In this document: piece after piece, positions 7,628 to 13,301 of the stretch
How positions within the stretch are numbered: the first letter of the stretch is position 1
How the letters are laid out: every line of letters starts with the position of its first letter
Source: Paracoccaceae bacterium
Lineage (GTDB): Bacteria; Pseudomonadota; Alphaproteobacteria; Rhodobacterales; Rhodobacteraceae
DNA: 13,301 nucleotides
Direction of reading: 5' to 3'
Assembly (NCBI GenBank): GCA_003447515.1
Contig: DLZA01000007.1
Span: 5,846 to 19,146, forward strand
The notes under the pieces: generated by a model
The model's database searches: none
Told to the model about the DNA's origin: nothing
The model's input: only the letters and a program-made list of their open reading frames with translations
Translations under genes and position numbers: made by a program

Positions 7628-8709
7628 TGTTCAATATACCTTATAACTTTGTTGTCACCTCTTGATGAGAGGAATAATTGGCCCTCAGGAAGGCATGCCG
7701 CACTAGTGATACCATGCGCCTTGCCATCAGCTCGGCTATGCAGGCTCTTTTCCGGTTGAAAATTTCTATCAAGCTTTACAACTAATCCATACGAAAAGGC
7801 GGGCGCCCACGGTTTTAAAACTCCCATCATTTTCACTCCTCCACCTTGCAATGGTTCCCTGAAATCTAAACCACTGCGAAATGATGGAGCTATCCAAAAC
7901 CGTTCATCTACTTGGCTTAACATTTTTGCCCTATAATCTTTTTCAGTTAAAACAAACTCAATGAGCTGATTTCTTGGGGCGAATAGACACAACCAAATAC
8001 AATTATCTTGCGTGTTTACTATCCGGCTTGGATACGCGGGAAGTCTGGACAATATCTCTTGATTAGACTTAATTTCAAAATCACCAGCCGCAGCAAATTC
8101 AATTAGATTTACGGCGTGGTTCCACGCCTCCGAAAACAAAAGTTGATCATTCAATTTACAGAGACCCGCAGGCCACTTCAGATCGCCCACTAGGTATTTT
8201 TTACTACGGGATTCCACGTTGAACACCCAAAGACTTCCGGTAGAACCCAAATTCATCAGATCTGATCTCCAATCAGGTGCTGAGAACTGTTGGGATCCTG
8301 ACGCCACTACTAGAGTTTCAGGGTCCCAAAACAAAAGTGCAGTAACGCATTCAAACTCTACCTCCAAAATAATACTTTTGCGACCAACGTCATAACATAA
8401 CAGGGTATCATTTGAGAGCCCAATCGCGAGCACACCACTACTTCCAAAAGCGAGGGCAGTTATTTCATAATCAAGCGTCTCAATTATCTCAGGAGTGTTT
8501 TCTACTATTTTTACGAGCTTGTTATGACTTGAAGCATAAATATGCTCGCCAAAAACAGTCAAATTATCTACTTTTTCGATTTCGCATAACACTTCGGTTT
8601 TATCTAAAATATCATTAGCTTTTAGGCGGCCATCCATAGGTGGAACAAAAATACTAGATGTCCCTCGGCCCAAAAACTGGTTGACCTTGGTTTTGATAGA
8701 GTCAAGCAC
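7624..8709 (-). CDS. Stand-alone beta-propeller paralogue (SMP-30/strictosidine-synthase-like) lacking metal-ligand residues
   Basis: This 361-residue protein has no signal peptide. It aligns by eye with the propeller half of the upstream fusion: both have YxDxWxN-like blade repeats and a shared block around 180-265. It starts with a conserved-looking leader FVPPMDGRLKAND (21-33). Where the fusion has FANGV and GYPDNI, this protein has WPAGL (179-183) and AYPSRI (225-230), so the expected Asn and Asp metal ligands are gone; the Glu of EGPEDV is replaced by a VDNLTV segment (47-52). It is probably a non-catalytic propeller, perhaps a ligand-binding or partner subunit. I choose GTG 8709, which overlaps the upstream stop and has GGGGG 7 nt before; starting at 8799 would overlap the fusion gene by 98 nt. 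The stop overlaps the ATPase start. Confidence 0.8.
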   Translation of the reverse strand: MLDSIKTKVNQFLGRGTSSIFVPPMDGRLKANDILDKTEVLCEIEKVDNLTVFGEHIYASSHNKLVKIVENTPEIIETLDYEITALAFGSSGVLAIGLSNDTLLCYDVGRKSIILEVEFECVTALLFWDPETLVVASGSQQFSAPDWRSDLMNLGSTGSLWVFNVESRSKKYLVGDLKWPAGLCKLNDQLLFSEAWNHAVNLIEFAAAGDFEIKSNQEILSRLPAYPSRIVNTQDNCIWLCLFAPRNQLIEFVLTEKDYRAKMLSQVDERFWIAPSFRSGLDFREPLQGGGVKMMGVLKPWAPAFSYGLVVKLDRNFQPEKSLHSRADGKAHGITSAACLPEGQLFLSSRGDNKVIRYIEQ

Positions 8710-10828
8710 CCTCTTTCCCCCAATAATCTTTAAATCCTTCCCAGGTTTTATCAGCACCAGGTATTCGATATTTGCCAATGCGGTTGTTGGAGATACCACC
8801 CAAATAAAGGTAACCCTTGTGCTCTCGCATTGAAGTAACCATTGGATGATTCACGCCGCCTAAATCCCACAAAGAATCTGAGACCGACCCATCTTCGGAG
8901 AATTTTATTACACATCCAGTATTTATGTTTGGATATAACCATTCTGAATTAGCGACTCGCTTGGCCATCCTTTTTCTAAATCCTGGCATGGTCAACGCTA
9001 AGTCCAATGCAGGACCCCGCATACCGACGAGAGCGAGCCAGTAGTTACCGTCAGACGACCTATTTATGTTGTCTGGATAACCTGGAAGATTATCAATTAA
9101 GACTTCTCGTTTGCCTTTTTTAGGACCATCAAACCAATAGCGTGAGACACGGCAACCAAATGTTTCTGCATATAAGATGGATAACCCATCATTTGAGAGA
9201 CAAACTCCATTAGCAAAACTTAAGTCTTTAATAATTGTCTTGGTAGACCCATTTCTTGGATCATAAACAACTATGCGTCCATTTCCTCGGCTTTCGAGAC
9301 AATCAACCGGCCACTCTTCTAACCCATACCTAATAGTTGCTTCTGAGAAAAATATTCGACCATCTGGCGCTATATCCAGATCATCGGCTAAACTGAGCCG
9401 GTCGTCATCAATTACAGAGGTCAGACTTCTGTTGGTCTTATCGGTGAGTTTCTTTATTTCTCGATCGGGTGACACCGAATATACACCCATACCAGGGATG
9501 CAGCTGATAAGGTTTTTGTCCTTGTCAAAAGCCATCCCAAGAGGATGTCCTCCGATATGAGCAAATACTTCCATTGTTTTGTGATCTGGGCCGTGAAACT
9601 TCACTATATCACCGTGTCTGGTGCCAGTATACAGATTGTCGTTCTCATCAAGAATTACATCTTCTGGACCCTCAACCTTGCCAAGTCCAATTACCTGGAC
9701 TTCCCTTAGCTTGTCATTTTGAGCATAAGGAGATTGGCTATTCGCAGCGGTACTCGCTGCAGTAGGAAGTTTAACGTAAACTGGTGCGACATAAACTTTT
9801 GACAAAAGCTTAGACCGGTTTTTCAACCATCGCACATCAACCCAAATTGAAAAAAGTAAGATAATCCCAAAGATCATCGAGTTAGTGCCACCTTGAATGC
9901 CAAATCGCATGAGACCATTTGATAAAAGCAGAACAATTAGCCCACCAAATAAGGCCTTTGGCACTGATCCGCGTCCACCACCTAAACTCGTACCCCCCAG
10001 AACCGCAGCAGTAAGTGCGACAAGTTCCAGTCCCATGCCGGTTTCAGCACCAGTACTCGCAAGTCGCGACGCGTACATATAGCCTGCAATGGAGCACAAT
10101 AAACCGCTAGTAACATAAGAGAAAAATACTGTTCTTTTTACATTTATACCTGCGTTGAACGCAGACCTTCGAGCTCCACCAACGGCTGTAAGATGCCAGC
10201 CAGGCTTCATCCGGCTAATAATCAGATGGCCGCTCAAAAAGATCAATGCAGTAACCATCATCACGTACGGCACTTCAAAAAAAGTGCCATCACCAATCTC
10301 GTACCAGAGATCAGAGTCTGGAAAAACTGACGTAATATCCACTGCATATTCAAGAAGTAATAAATCAACAACAGATCTATAAATGATTAACGAGACTAAA
10401 GTTGTGAGAAATGCTCGCATCCTCAGATAACCAATAAAAAAACCGTTAAAAGCGCCACACATAAATCCTGCAGAGCAGGTTATCAGCAGGGTAACGAAGG
10501 GATGTAGATCCAGAACATGAACGCAATACAAAGCGACTAAATTTGAAACGGCAAAAATGGATCCAACGGATAGATCAATTCCGCCAGCAATCATGACGAT
10601 CGTCATGGCTAATACAATCAACCCAAGCTCAGCAAACTGACGGCTATAGTCAGTCAAACTGTAAATGCTAAAAAAACCATCGATGGATAAGAATAAACCA
10701 ACTGATAAGGCAATTAGCGTAAAAAAGGGAATGGCATTATCCACCCACCTTTTAGACAAAATCTCTCCTAATACGTGATCTGGAAAGTAATTATATCTAA
10801 TTTTTGTAAAATTCACGCGTAGTGACAC
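8702..10828 (-). CDS. RbsC-type ABC permease fused to a C-terminal SMP-30/strictosidine-synthase-like beta-propeller
   Basis: The chosen product has 708 residues. The first about 335 form an RbsC-family permease of several hydrophobic helices, with AGGIDLSVGS (about 81-90) and the ATPase-coupling loop GGARRSAFNAGI (about 217-228). A polar Ala/Ser/Thr-rich linker (about 355-375) follows. The last about 325 form a six-bladed-propeller-type domain with EGPEDVILDENDNLYTG (Glu about 386), ADDLDIAPDGRIFFSEA, SFANGVCLSNDG (Asn about 540) and GYPDNI (Asp about 586). These are the places where SMP-30/gluconolactonase enzymes bind their divalent metal, so this half may be an active lactonase or esterase. 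RbsC-type permeases have a cytoplasmic C-terminus, which would put the propeller at the inner face. GTG 10828 has AAGGAG exactly 6 nt upstream; TTG 10873 would add 15 residues but lies at a hairpin. Confidence 0.9.
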   Translation of the reverse strand: MSLRVNFTKIRYNYFPDHVLGEILSKRWVDNAIPFFTLIALSVGLFLSIDGFFSIYSLTDYSRQFAELGLIVLAMTIVMIAGGIDLSVGSIFAVSNLVALYCVHVLDLHPFVTLLITCSAGFMCGAFNGFFIGYLRMRAFLTTLVSLIIYRSVVDLLLLEYAVDITSVFPDSDLWYEIGDGTFFEVPYVMMVTALIFLSGHLIISRMKPGWHLTAVGGARRSAFNAGINVKRTVFFSYVTSGLLCSIAGYMYASRLASTGAETGMGLELVALTAAVLGGTSLGGGRGSVPKALFGGLIVLLLSNGLMRFGIQGGTNSMIFGIILLFSIWVDVRWLKNRSKLLSKVYVAPVYVKLPTAASTAANSQSPYAQNDKLREVQVIGLGKVEGPEDVILDENDNLYTGTRHGDIVKFHGPDHKTMEVFAHIGGHPLGMAFDKDKNLISCIPGMGVYSVSPDREIKKLTDKTNRSLTSVIDDDRLSLADDLDIAPDGRIFFSEATIRYGLEEWPVDCLESRGNGRIVVYDPRNGSTKTIIKDLSFANGVCLSNDGLSILYAETFGCRVSRYWFDGPKKGKREVLIDNLPGYPDNINRSSDGNYWLALVGMRGPALDLALTMPGFRKRMAKRVANSEWLYPNINTGCVIKFSEDGSVSDSLWDLGGVNHPMVTSMREHKGYLYLGGISNNRIGKYRIPGADKTWEGFKDYWGKEGA

Positions 10829-10834
10829 AAAAAA

Positions 10835-10840
10835 CTCCTT
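10835..10840 (-). promoter_or_regulatory. Shine-Dalgarno AAGGAG deciding the start of the permease-propeller gene
   Basis: Read on the minus strand, AAGGAG is followed by six T and then GTG (10828-10826). This near-perfect ribosome site with ideal spacing sets the start of the fusion gene. It argues against the TTG at 10873, which lies at the edge of the intercistronic hairpin. Confidence 0.8.
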
Positions 10841-10847
10841 AGATAGA

Positions 10848-10872
10848 TGAGCCAAGCTGTGCGCTTGGCTCA
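10848..10872 (-). promoter_or_regulatory. Intercistronic 10-bp perfect hairpin between binding-protein and permease genes
   Basis: TGAGCCAAGC, a 5-nt loop and GCTTGGCTCA form a perfect 10-bp stem in the 57-nt gap between the binding-protein stop (10886) and the fusion-gene start (10828). No U-run follows on the minus strand, so it is not a classical intrinsic terminator. Its place just after the binding-protein gene fits a 3' mRNA-stabilising or partial-attenuation element that keeps binding protein in excess over permease, as known for other importers such as malE-malF. That function is inference. Confidence 0.65.
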
Positions 10873-10885
10873 AAAATTTTCAAAG

Positions 10886-11902
10886 TCAATTTGAAGCCAT
10901 ACTATCGACTGTCCAGCAAGCTCCAGCACCCCGGTAAATATCTAAGTTTGCTTTTGTTAAAAGTTTTAACTTTGTGTACCAAAGAAAGTTATTCGACCCA
11001 GGCTTATAGTCTGTCTGCAGAAGAGCTTTGATTGCATCAGATAAATCACGAGCCTGCCCAGGAACATCATAACTAATATTGAGGTCAAAAAACCCATTTT
11101 CTAAGTTGTCGCAACCAGCTTTTCCGCCGCCACCAGAAGTGACGACAAAAACGTCATCAGCTTTACCCGCTTCTTGTACAGCTGCACCTACACCAACATC
11201 CATGCCATCCCAGAATCCAATAATTCCACAAAGGTTAGGATTCTGTTGCAAAGTAGTTTCCGTTATCGTCCGTGCTTTTGAAGAGTCCCAATCAGCAGCT
11301 TGATTTGACACAATTTTGATACTTGGGTGTTTTGACAAAACGTTAGCTACACCTCGCAACTGATAAGCACTTGCTGCAGCTGTCAATACGCCTTGCACAA
11401 TTGCAACTTCCCCTGAAGTTCCATCACCACAATTATCCACAATAGCCTGACCAGCCAATTCACCAATTTCGATGTAATCCGCACCCACAAAAGCATCAGT
11501 GGAATAAGCGGATTTCATATTTATCTGTACGACATGAATGTCTCTCTTTTCTGCCTTTTTAAGAAGTTTGGCATAAGTCTGTACATCTGGATTATGGACT
11601 ACTATCAAATCGGGCTTCTCGCCGATTAAAGAAGAGATTGCGCGCGCTCCAGCGTCCGCACTCCAATTCGGGTCCCTGACTTGCATGTTGACCCCAAGTG
11701 GCTCTAATTCCGCTTTCATTCCGGCGTACCAGCCGTCAGTCAAATCAAAGCCAAGGGCAACCGGCACAAAAACCACATTCTTTCCCTGTAAAGCTTCATA
11801 GTAAGCGTTGCGTGACGGGTCATCTATACCCATATCATCAGCGAGTGCGGGGCTGGACACAAGGCCGCAAACCATCAGAATTTTTATTAAAAACTTATTC
11901 AT
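10886..11902 (-). CDS. Periplasmic sugar-type substrate-binding protein (Peripla_BP_4 class)
   Basis: This 338-residue precursor has a clear Sec signal peptide: Lys at 3 and 7, hydrophobic core ILMVCGLVSS, and cleavage expected after PALA (residue 21). The mature part has the two-lobe type I periplasmic-binding pattern: KNVVFVPVALGF (41-52), PDLIVVHNPD, GEVAIVQGVLTAAASAYQLRG and LCGIIGFWDGMD. These resemble RbsB/xylose-type CUT2 binding proteins, but I cannot assign a ligand. Four Cys in the mature chain (NCGDG, NLCGI, AGCDN, GACWT) could form disulfides in the periplasm. The ATG has a strong GGAGG 6-7 nt upstream, the best ribosome site in the operon. It lies between the two permease genes and should deliver ligand to both. 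Confidence 0.93.
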   Translation of the reverse strand: MNKFLIKILMVCGLVSSPALADDMGIDDPSRNAYYEALQGKNVVFVPVALGFDLTDGWYAGMKAELEPLGVNMQVRDPNWSADAGARAISSLIGEKPDLIVVHNPDVQTYAKLLKKAEKRDIHVVQINMKSAYSTDAFVGADYIEIGELAGQAIVDNCGDGTSGEVAIVQGVLTAAASAYQLRGVANVLSKHPSIKIVSNQAADWDSSKARTITETTLQQNPNLCGIIGFWDGMDVGVGAAVQEAGKADDVFVVTSGGGGKAGCDNLENGFFDLNISYDVPGQARDLSDAIKALLQTDYKPGSNNFLWYTKLKLLTKANLDIYRGAGACWTVDSMASN

Positions 11903-11939
11903 TTATTCCTCCGTAAGTTTTATTGGTATTTTTGATCTT

Positions 11940-11974
11940 AAACGTTTGTGAAATTTTGCATGACACAAATGTTT
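11940..11974. promoter_or_regulatory. Imperfect inverted repeat upstream of the binding-protein gene
   Basis: AAACGTTTGTG (11940-11950) and CACAAATGTTT (11964-11974) are 11-bp arms with one mismatch and a 13-nt spacer. The left arm contains the 8-bp palindrome AAACGTTT, similar to LacI-family operator cores. It lies in the 159-nt gap between permease and binding-protein genes, 38 nt upstream of the ATG. It could be an operator of an internal promoter or an RNA hairpin. No convincing -35/-10 pair was found. Confidence 0.35.
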
Positions 11975-12061
11975 TCTGAACCATAAATTTTATCTGCTAT
12001 CTTGCTAACCCAGTATAATTTCTCCCATTAGTTGTTGGTTATTATTTGTCGAGATTGTCCA

Positions 12062-13072
12062 TCATATATCTCCCTGCTGAGACGTCTGTTCGTCTCTGGG
12101 GTTCAAAAGAGTATCTATCATTATGGCAAATAACAGTATCACACCTTTCACTAAGTTTTGCTCAATGAATGACATATTCAAAATTACCATCCCATTTAAT
12201 AGAGTACCAATCAAGACAGTGCCTAACAGTACATTTCGCATCCCTCCCTTACCTCCTGAGAGACCAATACCGCCAACGACGACGACCAGCAAAACGTCGT
12301 AAATTAGAGTAGACTGAAAAAGTTTTGTGTTTATATTTGTAACCGCGCCGGCGGTTAGCAACCCAGCCATGTAAGCTATCAATCCCGCAAAAACGTATAT
12401 TAGGACAGTGACGGGTCTTACTGGAATGCCTGCGGTCCTTGCAGCCTCAGTGTTATCGCCGATTGCGTACAAAAACTGCCCAAAAGCGGTTCTGTTTAGA
12501 ACAAATGAGAAGGTAATCAGCAGAAAAACAAAACAAAATATTGGCATAGGGATCCCAAAAAGACGTCCAGAACCCAGGAAAACAACCCAATTAGCATCAT
12601 CGGGCAAATAGTTAGCATCGGTGTTAATGAAAAACGTTAAACCAAGTCCATAAATTACACTGCCCATGGCAAGCGAAACAAAAACCGCCGGTAAGTTTCC
12701 GAAAGTAATTAAAACACCAGTAAGCGAGCTGGTAATAATCACAAAAACAACTCCAACTAGAAACGCCCAATTAAAAGACAAACCCGCAGAGAAAAGAGCA
12801 TTAGGAGATTTTAATATTACTGCTAAAGCTGTTGCGACGACTAGAGTGCCAATGAGGGACAGATCTATGCCACGGCTGATGACAACGATCGCCATTGCGA
12901 CACTTAAAATACCTAACACTGAAACGCTTCTAAGGAGCGTCAGCAAATTACCAACAACGAAAAAACCTTCTAAAAAGACACTGAAAAAGCTAAAAATAGA
13001 TAAAGTTATAGCCAAGATCACGGCTTCTTGGTGCCTAAAAATTTTTGAAAAGCCTAGAAACCGAAATATCAT
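12062..13072 (-). CDS. RbsC-type ABC transporter permease, first gene of the minus-strand operon
   Basis: With the chosen start the protein has 336 residues, the usual size for RbsC-family inner-membrane permeases (E. coli RbsC is about 320). It is hydrophobic throughout, with segments such as AVILAITLSIFSFFSVFL, and has SRGIDLSLIG at 66-75 and the coupling loop YAIGDNTEAARTAGIPV at 202-218. The signature VVGGIGLSGGKGG at 265-277 matches the LGGTSLGGGRG block of the partner permease. It lacks any propeller domain and ends with a short hydrophilic tail. It likely pairs with the fusion permease to form the channel. The start is uncertain: ATG 13072 gives a family-like N-terminus but only a poorly spaced GAGAGG, while ATG 13174 would add 34 residues without a ribosome site. 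Confidence 0.87.
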   Translation of the reverse strand: MIFRFLGFSKIFRHQEAVILAITLSIFSFFSVFLEGFFVVGNLLTLLRSVSVLGILSVAMAIVVISRGIDLSLIGTLVVATALAVILKSPNALFSAGLSFNWAFLVGVVFVIITSSLTGVLITFGNLPAVFVSLAMGSVIYGLGLTFFINTDANYLPDDANWVVFLGSGRLFGIPMPIFCFVFLLITFSFVLNRTAFGQFLYAIGDNTEAARTAGIPVRPVTVLIYVFAGLIAYMAGLLTAGAVTNINTKLFQSTLIYDVLLVVVVGGIGLSGGKGGMRNVLLGTVLIGTLLNGMVILNMSFIEQNLVKGVILLFAIMIDTLLNPRDEQTSQQGDI

Positions 13073-13301
13073 GCCTCTCACGGTGAGATTTTGATTTGAG
13101 AAATTCAAGAAAAACGTTACGTAAACGATTTCTAGAAAGCAGTTAATAAGCTCTGTTTGTAACTGCATATGCATTGTTATCGGTAAAGGTTAAAGGTGGG
13201 ACAGGAATAACAAATGAGCTTGAAGCAAGTTTTTTGGTGTCTTTGGCAAACTATTTGCAAATACAATTACAAGCGTTGTGTCGTTAAAAATTCTATATGA
13301 A
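13073..13301 (-). other. Upstream region of the transport operon, no gene recognised
   Basis: This AT-rich stretch should contain the operon promoter, but I cannot pick a convincing -35/-10 pair. It contains TTACGTAA (13117-13124) inside AAACGTTACGTAAACG (13112-13127) and the 10-bp palindrome TGCATATGCA (13164-13173); either may be an operator. If translation starts at 13174, both lie wholly or partly inside the coding region. No tRNA or further ORF of note was seen. Confidence 0.3.

Noticed and set aside
8710..8799. Longer start for the stand-alone propeller
   Set aside because: It would overlap the upstream coding region by 98 nt; the GTG at 8709 gives the short overlap typical of this operon.
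10829..10873. Extended TTG start for the permease-propeller gene
   Set aside because: The TTG lies at the edge of a perfect hairpin without a ribosome site, whereas GTG 10828 has AAGGAG at ideal spacing.
12666..13094. 142-codon plus-strand ORF opposite the first permease
   Set aside because: It lies antisense to a strongly motif-supported permease, is rich in Lys/Thr from reverse-complemented hydrophobic codons, and shows no domain.
1..13301. CRISPR array, tRNA/rRNA, insertion sequence or toxin-antitoxin pair
   Set aside because: No regularly spaced repeats, no cloverleaf-like or rRNA-like segments, and no transposase, integrase or small toxin-like genes were seen on either strand.

Overview
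The window looks like chromosomal DNA of an alphaproteobacterium, most likely of the Roseobacter/Rhodobacteraceae type. I infer this from moderate-to-low GC, an aerobic tryptophan/anthranilate-CoA operon, and RbsABC-type uptake genes with tightly overlapping reading frames. No rRNA, tRNA, CRISPR or intact mobile element was seen, and the species cannot be named from this sequence alone.

Left part (1-4192, plus strand) is one compact catabolic operon, entered in the middle of its first visible gene. It holds an acyl-CoA dehydrogenase (5' end outside the window), a benzoate/2-aminobenzoate-type CoA ligase, tryptophan 2,3-dioxygenase, a 37-codon ORF, a 4-hydroxybenzoyl-CoA thioesterase-type hotdog protein and a RidA-like protein. 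All junctions overlap by 1-4 nt (TGATG or ATGA). Together they suggest tryptophan -> N-formylkynurenine -> (kynurenine) -> anthranilate -> anthraniloyl-CoA -> CoA-dependent ring breakdown. Kynurenine formamidase, kynureninase and the anthraniloyl-CoA monooxygenase/reductase are not in the window. The 37-codon ORF sits where a gene seems to be missing.

Middle (4193-4431) is a convergent gap. It holds an orphan Fis-type helix-turn-helix C-terminus without a usable start (4225-4383), probably the remnant of a deleted regulator, and a small hairpin at the end of the opposing gene.

Right part (4432-13072, minus strand) is visibly more AT-rich and looks like a single transport-plus-metabolism operon. 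In transcription order it runs: RbsC-type permease; periplasmic binding protein; a second RbsC-type permease fused to an SMP-30/strictosidine-synthase-like beta-propeller; a stand-alone propeller paralogue that has lost the metal-ligand positions; an RbsA-type double ATPase; and a CaiC-like acyl-CoA ligase. The most unusual element is the permease-propeller fusion next to its degenerate paralogue. The layout suggests import of an unknown ligand, perhaps a lactone or ester, which is hydrolysed at the inner face of the membrane and then activated as a CoA thioester. The substrate is unknown and that scheme is a hypothesis.

Several start codons were moved from the longest possible ORF on the basis of Shine-Dalgarno sequences and operon overlaps (6060, 8709, 10828, 13072, 3384).
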